Origin: an uncultured Mollicutes bacterium
GTDB lineage: Bacteria; Bacillota_I; Bacilli_A; ML615J-28; CAG-313
Reading direction: 5' to 3'
DNA: 34,428 nucleotides
NCBI GenBank assembly: GCA_900548675.1
Contig: URLJ01000011.1
Span: forward strand, 1-34,428
This document shows, piece after piece, positions 8,242 to 17,747 of the stretch. The notes beneath the pieces were generated by a model, which saw nothing but the letters and a program-made list of their open reading frames with translations, was not told the DNA's origin and searched no databases. The position numbers and the translations under genes were made by a program. Each line of letters starts with the position of its first letter. Positions within the stretch are counted from its first letter, which is position 1.

Positions 8242-11200
8242 ATGTCAATTAATAATGAAAAATGGCTTGGTATATTAAAAAAAGCAAATGTAGAATTAAC
8301 AGATAGTATTATCGAAGGTGAGATTACTGAAGTTAAAGTGAGCAGTGACGGCAAAAATTGGCTCATATCTGTTAGATTACCTTTATTATTACCTGTCGAT
8401 GAAGTCTTTAATTTAATGGATAAAATTACAAAATATGTTAAGGGAATAATTCCTATTTTAGAACATGTTGCATTTTCTTTTGAATATAATAATTTCATCT
8501 ATAATGAAGAACTTGTAAAAGCTTATTTGCAAAAAGGTATATCGGAATGTGCAAGGAGCCATAAAAATGTCAAAGTACTAGAATTTTACACAAAAGAGTT
8601 TCTTAATAATAGAATTAACATTTATGTGGCTTCTGATGATGACAAAACTATAGCCGAAGAAGCTACTAACTTGATTAGAGGCTTTTTTAAAACTTTTGGT
8701 CTAAGCAGCGTTATAATAGAAGTAAATGTTTCTACTTTTGAAATAGATATAAAAAAAGACCGTGAGCGTGAAATATCCTTAAAAGATCAGCAGAATGATA
8801 CAATAATGCTTGAAAATAAAAAAAGGGAATTAGCTATGCGCGGTTCACAAACAGAAACTAAGACTTATAAGGAACGGCGTAGTAATGTCGCTATTCAACG
8901 TAAAATTCATGATTTACCAGTTACAAGCATGCAAGTAATGGAATTTAAACAAATTAATAGTACCGACCATGTAGTAATAGAAGGTACTTTAATTAGTGGC
9001 GAGATAAAAAAAGCTGGTCAATATGAAATTTTTGAAGGTGTTGTGACAGATTATACCGATTCAATTGTAATTAAACAATTCATTAATCCTAAAAATAGTC
9101 GTTTCTACAAAAATGATATGGTACCAGGCCATAAAATTGTTGTGAAAGGTTCGGTTCAATACGATAACTTTATTCACGATGTCGTAATAATGGTGACAGA
9201 TATTACGTTGGCTGGAATAGATGTTAAAAATGAACGTGTTGATGAAGCGCCTAAAAAGCGTGTTGAACTTCATGCCCATACTAAGATGTCAACTTTAGAT
9301 AGCGTTTTGGATGTTAGTCAGTATGTAGAACAAGCTAAAAAATTTGGCCATACCGCCATAGCAGTTACTGATCACGCTAATTGTCACGCTTTACCAGAAT
9401 TCTTTAAAGAATGTAAGGCAGCTGGTATAAAGGCGATTGCTGGCGTCGAAGGTTATTTGATTGATGATGATAGATATCGTATTACGTTAACAGATGAATC
9501 TATTAATCTCAGTGATGCAACTTATGTTGTTTTCGACCTAGAAACAACGGGATTTAGCGTTTGGTTTAATGAAATAATTGAAATAGGGGCCATAAAAATA
9601 AAAAATGGCATAATTATGGATCAATTTTCAAGCTTTGTCCAACCTTCACGACCTATTTCAAAGGTGATTACGGATCTTACAGAAATTAAAAATGAAGATG
9701 TTGCTAACGCTCCAACAATAGATGATGTCTTACCTAAATTTGTTGAGTTTATCGGTGATTCTATTCTTGTAGCTCATAATGCTACTTTTGATACAGGTCA
9801 CTTGTACTATCAAATGAAAAAACTAGGAATATACGAAAAAGATTTCCCTTGTATAGACACTTTACAATTAGCTAAAGCAATGTATTCCAATATTCTTAAA
9901 CGTTTTAAATTGTCTGAAGTTGCAAAAGGATTAAAAGTTGAAATTGAACAACAGCACAGAGCTTTGTCTGATGCTCAGACAACAAGTAATATTTTCATGA
10001 AAATGATAGGCGACTTAGCAGAATACTGCGTTTATGACTATAAGGACATTAATAGTGTCACGAATACTGATGAAGCCTTCCGCTACATTATTCCAACTCA
10101 TGTAAATATTTTAGTTAAGAATCGTAAAGGATTGAAAAATTTTTATAAAATTATTTCGGATAGTCATACGACACATTTTAATCGTGAACCACGCATTTTA
10201 AAATCTGTCTTATCAAAATATCGCGAAGGTTTATTGATAGGAAGTGGATGTTCTAATGGCGAAATATTTAGAGCCGCATATGAAAAAAGTTATGATGAAT
10301 TAAAACGTAAAATGGCTTATTATGATTATGTTGAAATCCAACCCCTTGATTGTTATGATTTTTTAGTTGAACGTAGCGGTGAAGAAATAACAAGAACTTT
10401 CATAAAAGAAACTATTCAAAAAATCATTCAAGCGGCAAAAGAACTAGGGAAACTAGTCGTTGCGACCGGAGATGTTCATCAATTAAATAGTGAAGATGGT
10501 TTGTATAGGGAAATTTATATGTCTGTAGCAAGACCAGGCGGAGGTTTGCACGAATTATCTGATATTTCAAAAGCTCCAAATATGTATTACAGATCTACTA
10601 ACGAAATGATGCAGTCATTTAGTTTTCTACCGGTAGATGTTGCTTATGATATTGTTGTTACTAACACCAATTTAATTAATGATCAGATAGAATCGTATGA
10701 ATTATTTCCAGATAAGCTGTTTGCTCCTCGTGATGATTTTATGTCTAAATATGGTGTGCCATCTATGGCCCAAGCTGTAAGAGATATTAGCTATGACACA
10801 GCATGTAACAAATATGGATCACCATTGCCAAAATATGTTGAAGAAAGATTAGAAAAAGAATTAAATAGCATTATAGGTAACCATTTTGCATCAGTTTACT
10901 ATATTTCCCACATGTTAGTTAAAAATTCTAACGATAATGGATATATCGTAGGAAGTAGAGGATCTGTTGGTAGTAGCTTTGTTGCAACAATGATGAAGAT
11001 TACCGAGGTAAATCCATTAAAACCTCACTATGTATGTCCAAAATGCAAATATGCTATTTTCAAAGGTATTACAAGTGACTCTGATGATCAAAAATTGGTG
11101 GCAAATTTAGCAAATGCTATGACAGGACAAGATTTGCCTCCTGCAAAATGCCCAAAATGTGGTCATGATTTAAATAGAGACGGTGTCGACATTCCGTTTG

Positions 11201-12711
11201 AAACTTTCTTAGGCTTTAAAGGTGATAAAACACCGGATATTGATTTAAACTTTTCTGGTGATTATCAAGAACGTGCTCACTTATTTTGTCGTGATGTTTT
11301 CGGCTATGACAATGCTTTTAGGGCAGGAACGATCGGTACTGTAGCTGAAAAAACTGCATATGGCTTTGTAAGAGGATATCTAGAAAAGAAGGGCAAAACA
11401 TTTAGAGAAGCAGAGGTAAAAAGAATAGCTAAGGGAATAGTTGGTGGAAAAAGAACAACTGGACAGCATCCGGGAGGAATTGTTGTAGTTCCAGATGATA
11501 TTGAGTATACAGATATAATTCCTGTTCAGTACCCTGCTGATGATCCAAAATCAACATGGCGTACTTCACATTATGATTATCATAGTTTTGAAAGTAATTT
11601 GCTTAAATTAGATATATTGGGTCATGATGACCCAACAGTAATAAAACATTTAATGGACTTTGTCAAAAAATATCCTGATGAATTTCCATTCAAATCAGTA
11701 GAAGAAATTCCTCTTACTGATCCTGATGTAATATCATTATTTTGTTCGAAAGATGCTTTGAAATTAAGTGGACCAGATGGAGACGATTTAAAAAGTGGTA
11801 CAATAGGTATTCCGGAATTTGGAACTCATTTTGTAAGAGAAATGCTAAATGATATAATGCCTAAATCATTTGATGAAATTGTTAAGGTATCAGGTCTTTC
11901 ACATGGTACTGATGTATGGCTAGGAAATGCCAAAGATCTTGTTTTAGGAAATAATCCTAACCATGAAATAATTCCTTTTTCGCAAGTTATTGGATGTCGT
12001 GATGATATTATGGTTTATTTGTTATCGATGAATTTAAATCCTGCAGATGCTTTCAGAATAATGGAAATTGTAAGAAAAGGCAAAAAGCCTTTATCTGCTG
12101 ATGATATCGCTTTATTAAAAGAATACAATGTTCCGGATTGGTATATTGAATCATGTAAAAAAATTAAATACATGTTTCCTAAAGCTCACGCTACTGCCTA
12201 TGTAATTATGGCACTACGTATAGGCTGGTTTAAGGTACATCGACCAATATATTATTATGCTGCTTATTTTTCACATCGTGCTAGTGCTTTTGATGTTGAA
12301 GTATTGGCAGCTGGTAGAAATGCTATTCGTAATAAAATAGCCGAAATTAACGAAAAAATTGCTGCTAAGACAGCTTCTAATAAAGAGATTGACTTGGTCG
12401 ACGAACTCCAAATAGCTTTAGAAATGTATTTGCGGGGATATTCTATTAAGCAAGTAGATATAAATGTGTCTCAAGCTCATGAGTTTGTATTGTCTCAAAA
12501 TAAAAAATTCCTGTATTTGCCTTTCAGTGCCGTTGATGCTTTAGGTGATGCAGCAGCACAATCAATCGTAGATGCCCGCAACAACGCCCCTTTTACGTCC
12601 AAAAAGGATGTTGAAAGAAGAACAAAATTAACACGTACAATCTTTAATAGATTGAAAGCGTTGGGGGCAATGGATGATTTAACTGATGATGATGTGAATT
12701 CTTTGTTATAA
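8242..12711 (+). CDS. polC: DNA polymerase III alpha subunit, Gram-positive type (PolC)
   Basis: This is the main replicative DNA polymerase of low-GC Gram-positive bacteria, at 1489 residues close to the usual length of about 1440. In order: an N-terminal region and OB domain (to about 335), a PHP domain (from about 340, HAHTKMSTLDS and VTDHAN) interrupted by an inserted DnaQ-type 3'-5' exonuclease (from about 427, FDLETTG; HNATFD near 513), a zinc finger with two CPKC pairs (about 931-975), the catalytic PDIDLNFSG motif near 997, and C-terminal finger and helix-hairpin-helix regions. The PHP-exonuclease arrangement separates PolC from DnaE. The start ATG is preceded by GAGGTG (8232-8237) and the gene has its own strong promoter. 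No terminator is visible before the next gene, which has its own promoter. Confidence 0.98.
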   Translation: MSINNEKWLGILKKANVELTDSIIEGEITEVKVSSDGKNWLISVRLPLLLPVDEVFNLMDKITKYVKGIIPILEHVAFSFEYNNFIYNEELVKAYLQKGISECARSHKNVKVLEFYTKEFLNNRINIYVASDDDKTIAEEATNLIRGFFKTFGLSSVIIEVNVSTFEIDIKKDREREISLKDQQNDTIMLENKKRELAMRGSQTETKTYKERRSNVAIQRKIHDLPVTSMQVMEFKQINSTDHVVIEGTLISGEIKKAGQYEIFEGVVTDYTDSIVIKQFINPKNSRFYKNDMVPGHKIVVKGSVQYDNFIHDVVIMVTDITLAGIDVKNERVDEAPKKRVELHAHTKMSTLDSVLDVSQYVEQAKKFGHTAIAVTDHANCHALPEFFKECKAAGIKAIAGVEGYLIDDDRYRITLTDESINLSDATYVVFDLETTGFSVWFNEIIEIGAIKIKNGIIMDQFSSFVQPSRPISKVITDLTEIKNEDVANAPTIDDVLPKFVEFIGDSILVAHNATFDTGHLYYQMKKLGIYEKDFPCIDTLQLAKAMYSNILKRFKLSEVAKGLKVEIEQQHRALSDAQTTSNIFMKMIGDLAEYCVYDYKDINSVTNTDEAFRYIIPTHVNILVKNRKGLKNFYKIISDSHTTHFNREPRILKSVLSKYREGLLIGSGCSNGEIFRAAYEKSYDELKRKMAYYDYVEIQPLDCYDFLVERSGEEITRTFIKETIQKIIQAAKELGKLVVATGDVHQLNSEDGLYREIYMSVARPGGGLHELSDISKAPNMYYRSTNEMMQSFSFLPVDVAYDIVVTNTNLINDQIESYELFPDKLFAPRDDFMSKYGVPSMAQAVRDISYDTACNKYGSPLPKYVEERLEKELNSIIGNHFASVYYISHMLVKNSNDNGYIVGSRGSVGSSFVATMMKITEVNPLKPHYVCPKCKYAIFKGITSDSDDQKLVANLANAMTGQDLPPAKCPKCGHDLNRDGVDIPFETFLGFKGDKTPDIDLNFSGDYQERAHLFCRDVFGYDNAFRAGTIGTVAEKTAYGFVRGYLEKKGKTFREAEVKRIAKGIVGGKRTTGQHPGGIVVVPDDIEYTDIIPVQYPADDPKSTWRTSHYDYHSFESNLLKLDILGHDDPTVIKHLMDFVKKYPDEFPFKSVEEIPLTDPDVISLFCSKDALKLSGPDGDDLKSGTIGIPEFGTHFVREMLNDIMPKSFDEIVKVSGLSHGTDVWLGNAKDLVLGNNPNHEIIPFSQVIGCRDDIMVYLLSMNLNPADAFRIMEIVRKGKKPLSADDIALLKEYNVPDWYIESCKKIKYMFPKAHATAYVIMALRIGWFKVHRPIYYYAAYFSHRASAFDVEVLAAGRNAIRNKIAEINEKIAAKTASNKEIDLVDELQIALEMYLRGYSIKQVDINVSQAHEFVLSQNKKFLYLPFSAVDALGDAAAQSIVDARNNAPFTSKKDVERRTKLTRTIFNRLKALGAMDDLTDDDVNSLL

Positions 12712-12725
12712 ATATGTGATTAGAC

Positions 12726-12753
12726 TTGTAAAAAAATAAATTTTGCGTATAAT
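12726..12753 (+). promoter_or_regulatory. Promoter of the Bax-inhibitor-1-like gene
   Basis: TTGTAA (12726-12731), a 16-base spacer and TATAAT (12748-12753). AAAGGAGGT follows at 12761-12769, giving a short leader. Confidence 0.75.
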
Positions 12754-12775
12754 ATAATGTAAAGGAGGTAATGTT

Positions 12776-13594
12776 ATGAGCAAAGGCAAAATATCAACTA
12801 GTTTAGGTAACAATAGCGTTTTTAGAAGAGCTGAAAAACTTGAAAATGTTACTAATGAAACAGCAACAATTAAGGGGTTATCAATTAAAACGTTAATTTT
12901 AATAGGTGTAACAATTGTGTCTGCTTTATTTGGAATATTAATTGCAAACTATATGTTAAACTTTTTTGTTGTATATTTAACAATTAGTATAGTAATTCCT
13001 TTAATTACATTCATTTTATCCCTTATTATGTCATTTCGTCCTGATGCTGCTAAATATCTTTCAATACCTTATGCTGTTTTAGAAGGACTATCAATTGGAG
13101 CAATATGTGGAATATGCCTAATAGGCTTTGGCAAATTGGGTTATTTGATGGTATCTTTAGCATTTATCTTAACTCTTTCCGTTTTCTTAGCTGCTATTAT
13201 TTTATATTTTACAGGATTAGTGAAAGTGACTAGTTTTTTCCGAAAATTCATGTATGTTGCTTTACTAGGATCATTAATTGCTTCTATAATGGTATCTTTA
13301 GTGTTTTTAATAGGGTATTTAAGTGGCGTGATGGATATGAATTTCTATCAAAGTGCTTTTGAAGCAGGTTCAATAGTTAGAGTTTTCTCATTAATAGGCT
13401 CTTTCATTATGATTGTTATTGCATCTCTTTATGTTTTAATTAGTTTAGATAACGCTACTAACGTTGTCAATAATGGCTTGGATAAAACATATGAGTGGTA
13501 TGCCGCATTTGGCATAGTTATTAATTTAATTTGGTTGTTTTATCAGATTCTTCGCTTTGTAGTTTTAGTTTTAGGAGGTTCAAAGCGAAAATAA
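12776..13594 (+). CDS. Bax inhibitor-1/YccA-family membrane protein (Bax1-I type)
   Basis: The 272-residue protein has a short cytoplasmic N-terminus (NNSVFRRAEK, comparable to the NPxF opening of the PF12811-type family), followed by about seven membrane helices between residues 40 and 265. The C-terminal segment EWYAAFGIVINLIWLFYQIL is characteristic of this family, which includes pH-sensitive calcium leak channels; the role here is not shown. The ATG is preceded by a consensus AAAGGAGG box. It has its own promoter and a terminator, so it forms a one-gene unit between polC and gap. Confidence 0.88.
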   Translation: MSKGKISTSLGNNSVFRRAEKLENVTNETATIKGLSIKTLILIGVTIVSALFGILIANYMLNFFVVYLTISIVIPLITFILSLIMSFRPDAAKYLSIPYAVLEGLSIGAICGICLIGFGKLGYLMVSLAFILTLSVFLAAIILYFTGLVKVTSFFRKFMYVALLGSLIASIMVSLVFLIGYLSGVMDMNFYQSAFEAGSIVRVFSLIGSFIMIVIASLYVLISLDNATNVVNNGLDKTYEWYAAFGIVINLIWLFYQILRFVVLVLGGSKRK

Positions 13595-13603
13595 AATAAT
13601 AGT

Positions 13604-13629
13604 AAGGGGGTCAGCAATGACTCCTTTTT
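13604..13629 (+). terminator. Terminator after the Bax-inhibitor-1-like gene
   Basis: A 10-bp stem with two G-U pairs (AAGGGGGTCA at 13604-13613, TGACTCCTTT at 13618-13627) and a GCAA loop, running into a short T-rich tail. Confidence 0.8.
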
Positions 13630-13652
13630 ATGTAAAATTATTATCATTTAAA

Positions 13653-13681
13653 TTGTTAAAAAAGTACTATTTTGGTATAAT
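13653..13681 (+). promoter_or_regulatory. Promoter of gap
   Basis: TTGTTA (13653-13658), 17 bases, then TATAAT (13676-13681) preceded by TGG (extended -10). The predicted leader to the gap ATG is about 30 bases. Confidence 0.88.
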
Positions 13682-13718
13682 ATATGCGTAAAAATTTCAA
13701 CAAGGAGGAAATTTTAAA

Positions 13719-14732
13719 ATGGCTGTAAAAATTGCTATAAACGGATTTGGACGTATCGGTCGTTTAGCTTTCCGTTTAATGTTTGAATCTGAAGACTTTG
13801 ATATCGTTGCAATTAACGATTTAACTGGCGCTGAGGATTTAGCTTATTTATTAAAATATGATACTGCACAAGGACGTTATAAAGGTCATGAAGTATCACA
13901 CACAGAAAATTCTATCATTGTAGATGGAAAAGAAATTAAAATTTTTGCTATTAAAGATGCAAATGAATGCCCATGGAAAGAACTAGATGTTGATGTAGTT
14001 ATTGAATGCACAGGATTCTATGTTTCTAAAGAAAAGGCAATGGCACACATTAATGCTGGTGCTAAAAAGGTTATCATCTCTGCTCCTGCTAAAGGCGTAG
14101 ATAAAACTGTTGTTTTCAATGTTAACCATGACCAATTGACAGGCAGTGAACAAATCATTTCTGCTGCTTCTTGTACAACAAACTGCTTAGCTCCTATCGC
14201 AAAAGTTTTAAATGACAACTTTGGTATTGTTAAAGGTTATATGACAACTGTTCATGCCTACACTGGCGACCAAAATACATTAGATGCTCCACACAAAAAA
14301 GGCATCAATTCTCGCCGTGCACGTGCTGCAGCTGCTAATATTGTTCCTACTACTACAGGTGCTGCTAAAGCCGTTGCTGAAGTTTTACCTGAATTAAAAG
14401 GTAAATTAGATGGTAGTGCTTTACGTGTTCCAACTGTTACTGGTTCAGTTGTTGACTTAGTATGGGAACCTGCAAAACATGTTACTGTTGAAGAAATTAA
14501 CGCTGCTGTTAAAGCAAACGTAAGCGAAACTTTAAATTACACTGAAGATCCTATCGTTTCAAGTGACGTTATTGGACAAACTTGTGGTTCATTATTTGAT
14601 GCACAATGTACTTCAGTTATGGAAGTAGATGGCAAACAATTATGCCGTGTTATTTCTTGGTACGACAACGAAATGAGTTACACTGCTCAAATGGTTCGTA
14701 CTGCTAAGTATTTAATTCATAATTTAAAATAA
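13719..14732 (+). CDS. gap: Glyceraldehyde-3-phosphate dehydrogenase
   Basis: The 337-residue protein is the glycolytic NAD-dependent GAPDH, converting glyceraldehyde 3-phosphate to 1,3-bisphosphoglycerate. The Rossmann fold opens with INGFGRIGRLAFR; the catalytic Cys lies in SAASCTTNCLAP near residue 152; the HAYTGDQ and SRRARAAAANIVPTTTGAAK phosphate-site segments follow, and the C-terminus has SWYDNEMSYT. The start has AAGGAGGAA at 13701-13709. Codon use is noticeably tuned (frequent GCT, GTT, CGT), consistent with high expression. It is a single transcription unit with its own promoter and terminator; other glycolytic genes are not adjacent. Confidence 0.98.
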   Translation: MAVKIAINGFGRIGRLAFRLMFESEDFDIVAINDLTGAEDLAYLLKYDTAQGRYKGHEVSHTENSIIVDGKEIKIFAIKDANECPWKELDVDVVIECTGFYVSKEKAMAHINAGAKKVIISAPAKGVDKTVVFNVNHDQLTGSEQIISAASCTTNCLAPIAKVLNDNFGIVKGYMTTVHAYTGDQNTLDAPHKKGINSRRARAAAANIVPTTTGAAKAVAEVLPELKGKLDGSALRVPTVTGSVVDLVWEPAKHVTVEEINAAVKANVSETLNYTEDPIVSSDVIGQTCGSLFDAQCTSVMEVDGKQLCRVISWYDNEMSYTAQMVRTAKYLIHNLK

Positions 14733-14745
14733 TTATTTTTAAAAA

Positions 14746-14780
14746 AAGGTCACTCTATAAAGAGTGGCCTTATTTAATTT
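14746..14780 (+). terminator. Terminator after gap
   Basis: A 10-bp stem with one G-U pair (AAGGTCACTC at 14746-14755, GAGTGGCCTT at 14762-14771) and a six-base loop, followed by a T-rich tail interrupted by A. Confidence 0.88.
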
Positions 14781-14788
14781 ATTTATAG

Positions 14789-14816
14789 TTTAAATAACTA
14801 CTTTCTTCCATATAAT
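14789..14816 (+). promoter_or_regulatory. Possible promoter of the AI-2E-family gene
   Basis: A perfect TATAAT (14811-14816) lies 22 bases before the GTG start; the best -35 candidate is a weak TTTAAA (14789-14794) at 16-base spacing. It sits downstream of the gap terminator, where a promoter is expected. Confidence 0.5.
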
Positions 14817-14837
14817 AATATAAGAGGAGGAGAGTCT

Positions 14838-15902
14838 GTGAAAAGTTATAAAAAATTATATTATCTGTTGTTTATTTGTATATTAACAATTACTATCTAT
14901 TTCATTTTTTTAAGTATGCCCTATTTAAAACAAATAGTATCGTTTCTTATAAACTTATTAGTTCCTTTTTTAATAGGATTTATCATTTCTTTTATTTTAT
15001 ACCCTTTAATTAATTTTTTGGTAAAGAAGAAGATGAGTAGAAAAGTTGCAGTTGCTGTCATATCGATAGCTTTTATAGTTATTGTGGTCACATTAATGAT
15101 TGTAATAGTACCGATGCTAGCTAAAGAGTTAACTAATACACTTGATTCTATCCCTAAAATAGCCTCGGATATAAGATATGTTATTGATAAAATAACAGAT
15201 AAACTTCATCTTGATGATCTTGATTTTATGCCTTCTGAAAAAGAAATAATAAGTATGTTAAATAAAAATATTACAAAATTTTTATCAAGAATATTAGGAA
15301 TTATGCAAAAGACTATTTCCTATATAATATCTATTGTATTAGGATTTATTTTATCGATATATTTTATGCTTGATTTTGATAAAATTTTGAATTTTGTAAA
15401 AAGATGGTGTTTAGATAAAAATGAAGATAAATTGTTAGTTCTCTTACGGGAAATAAGAGATACAATGATGGCTTATATTGGAGGAGTATTATGTGTTTCG
15501 TTACTTCTCATGATTTCATCAACGATATTTCTAACAATTCTTAAAGTAGATTTCGCTTTATTATTAGGAATTATCATAGGTGTTACTGACATAATTCCAT
15601 ATTTTGGCCCATATATTGGAGGTGGAATAGCCGTTTTAGTAGCTTTTACAAAATCTTACAAGGTTGCCATCATAACTGCTGTATTTGTTGTTCTTCAACA
15701 AATGGTAGAAGCATGGTTTATTTCGCCAAAAATACAGAGTAAAAATATAAAAACTCACCCTATATTAGTTATGCTAAGCTTGCTTTTTTTTGGAAAACTC
15801 CTTGGAATTTTTGGAATGATTATAGCAGTACCTATTCTAGCCGTTTTACAAGCCTTTTTTAGAGTATATTTTTGTTACCAAAAAGAGGAAAAAAACGCTT
15901 AA
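14838..15902 (+). CDS. AI-2E family transporter-like membrane protein
   Basis: The 354-residue protein has about eight membrane helices in the pattern of PF01594: two helical pairs in the first 90 residues, a soluble helical region (about 95-150), then four or five helices. The family hallmark DIIPYFGPYIGGG occurs near residue 252. Members include quorum-signal exporters and Na+/H+ antiporters, so the substrate cannot be named. It starts at GTG with GAGGAGGAG upstream (14824-14832). There is no clear terminator downstream, but the next gene has its own promoter. Confidence 0.9.
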   Translation: MKSYKKLYYLLFICILTITIYFIFLSMPYLKQIVSFLINLLVPFLIGFIISFILYPLINFLVKKKMSRKVAVAVISIAFIVIVVTLMIVIVPMLAKELTNTLDSIPKIASDIRYVIDKITDKLHLDDLDFMPSEKEIISMLNKNITKFLSRILGIMQKTISYIISIVLGFILSIYFMLDFDKILNFVKRWCLDKNEDKLLVLLREIRDTMMAYIGGVLCVSLLLMISSTIFLTILKVDFALLLGIIIGVTDIIPYFGPYIGGGIAVLVAFTKSYKVAIITAVFVVLQQMVEAWFISPKIQSKNIKTHPILVMLSLLFFGKLLGIFGMIIAVPILAVLQAFFRVYFCYQKEEKNA

Positions 15903-15926
15903 AAAAATAAAAAATAATTATATGAT

Positions 15927-15955
15927 TTTACATTTTTTTTGAAATATGGTATAAT
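15927..15955 (+). promoter_or_regulatory. Promoter of the tandem membrane/YjbR-like gene pair
   Basis: TTTACA (15927-15932), 17 bases, then TATAAT (15950-15955) preceded by TGG (extended -10). It probably drives both downstream paralogues. Confidence 0.85.
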
Positions 15956-15989
15956 AAGAGAGTAAAATTATAGGCTAAGGAGAGTGTAT

Positions 15990-17735
15990 ATGATTACTAC
16001 AAGAGGACAAAAGTTCTTAATGGTTTTATTTGGTATACTATCGATGCTTTTAGCAGTAGTAACGATTTTACCTTTTAAAACTGTTTTTGAACATCCAAAC
16101 ATTTTAAAAATTGAAATTGTAATCAAATTAGTAGTAATTCCTATTTTGGTTTTATTAATTTCAATTTATCCTAACATCTATAAATATCGCCAAGTGAAAG
16201 GCTATCGTGAACAATCAAAAGTTGTTAGCGTTATGAGTTATTTCCCAGGTGCATCTTATGTTGTTGGGTTAATTGTCAACGCCTTATATATGCTTACAAA
16301 AGGAATCGCTCCATTAGGAATGGTTTCATGGTGTTTATGGTTTACGGTTTTAGTTGCTTCTTTAATAGCAATTTGCTGTTCTTTCCATGTATTCACTAGA
16401 TTTGAAATGCAATTAGGTGTTGCAGAACATGCAATTTTAGATATTTGTTTATTCATTATTAGTATTTGTTTTGCTGTGATGTCTTTCCAAATCACGAAAG
16501 CTTATCACAATACTATGTTAGCGGAAGGTAGAATCGGTGGCATTTACTTTACGATCATAGCTATTGCGACTTTTATTGGTTTTGGTCTACATATCAAAAA
16601 TTTAATTTCTTTGGTAAAAGACGATGAAGTCAATATTAGTATTAAGATGGCAGATCTTGATGCTACTTCATTTGTCGCAAAAACGGCAGAGTACAATCGA
16701 GCTTACAATGACATTATGGATAACTTCGAAAATTATTTTGCTGACGAAGGTGATCTTGATGTTATGGTTGAGGAGATTGAAGAAGAACCGCTTGATGAAC
16801 CAGAGAGTGTTAACCAAGAAACAGCTGAAAAGGTTGATTCAGAGGTTGTAGATGAAACAATAAAAGCTGAGGAGGAAGATCCTGCGAAAGATGCAGACAT
16901 CTCGGAAGAAACTCCATTAGCCGAAAATGTTTCTCAAACTTCTGAGACTGCTACTCCTAAAGATGCTGAAGAAGAAATTATTGAAGTATTTGAAGAAGGC
17001 GAACCGGAAATAGTTGAAGTGATTCGCCAAGAAGTTAAAAAGGTAATAACAGTTGAACATGTTCAAGAAGAAATTGTTGCTGAATTAACTGAAGAACAAA
17101 AAGCAATGCTTGCAGCTAAAAAACTTGAAGTTATTCAAAAGAAAGAAGCTCTAGAAGAAAAACGTCAAGAACTTGCAAACGTTGAAGAAGAAATAAAAGC
17201 TTTACGCGAAGGAGTTAAACCTATTCAAGAAGAGGTTGTTAAAGAACCAACTCCAAAAGTTGAAAAACCTCCTAAAAATATTACCCCTTCTTATAAAGCA
17301 TTAACCAATGAAGCAAAATCTATCATGGGTATTAATGTAATAGAAAATGACAAAAAAACTAATTCTAAATTCTTAATTGGTAAAAAACCTTTCCTATTAA
17401 TGAGTGATACTCCAAATGATTATCGTTTAGTTTTCTTTGCAGATTTGGATAAGATAGCTAATTGGATGATTGCCGAACCTTCAATCGTAAAGGCTAAATC
17501 ACCTAAAGGTGATAACTGGTTCAAAGTAGCTAATAAAGGTCAAATGAGTGCTGAATTATTGAGCGAAATAATTGCATCATCTCATCAAGCTTTAATTAAA
17601 GCTGAAGAAGCTCAAAAAGCTGCTAAAGAACAAGCACGTAAAGAAGCAAGAGAAAAGGCAAAGGCTGAAAAAGCAAAACAAAAAGAAAAAGAAACAAAAA
17701 CTAATGAAGTTGTTTCTGAAAATGCAGGACAATAG
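15990..17735 (+). CDS. Membrane protein with C-terminal YjbR/MmcQ-like domain (paralogue 1)
   Basis: I place the start at ATG 15990 because AAGGAGA (15977-15983) is six bases upstream; the in-frame GTG at 15984 touches that box. The 581-residue product has about six membrane helices (residues 8-215), a cytoplasmic acidic linker rich in Glu/Asp/Val (about 245-350), a coiled coil (about 360-405), and a folded domain at about 430-535. That domain has the K-KPFLLM...SPKGDNWFKV...ELLSEIIASS pattern, resembling the YjbR/MmcQ (DUF419) fold, where a beta strand, a conserved Trp and a final helix recur. The tail is Lys/Ala/Glu-rich. The same layout occurs in the next gene 12 bases on, so this is a tandem duplication. 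The function is unknown; membrane tethering of a YjbR-like domain is unusual. Confidence 0.85.
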   Translation: MITTRGQKFLMVLFGILSMLLAVVTILPFKTVFEHPNILKIEIVIKLVVIPILVLLISIYPNIYKYRQVKGYREQSKVVSVMSYFPGASYVVGLIVNALYMLTKGIAPLGMVSWCLWFTVLVASLIAICCSFHVFTRFEMQLGVAEHAILDICLFIISICFAVMSFQITKAYHNTMLAEGRIGGIYFTIIAIATFIGFGLHIKNLISLVKDDEVNISIKMADLDATSFVAKTAEYNRAYNDIMDNFENYFADEGDLDVMVEEIEEEPLDEPESVNQETAEKVDSEVVDETIKAEEEDPAKDADISEETPLAENVSQTSETATPKDAEEEIIEVFEEGEPEIVEVIRQEVKKVITVEHVQEEIVAELTEEQKAMLAAKKLEVIQKKEALEEKRQELANVEEEIKALREGVKPIQEEVVKEPTPKVEKPPKNITPSYKALTNEAKSIMGINVIENDKKTNSKFLIGKKPFLLMSDTPNDYRLVFFADLDKIANWMIAEPSIVKAKSPKGDNWFKVANKGQMSAELLSEIIASSHQALIKAEEAQKAAKEQARKEAREKAKAEKAKQKEKETKTNEVVSENAGQ

Positions 17736-17747
17736 GAGGTATAAAAG

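Noticed and set aside
15984..15989. GTG at 15984 as start of the first YjbR-like membrane gene
   Set aside because: It abuts the AAGGAGA box, leaving no spacing; ATG at 15990 has the proper six-base distance.
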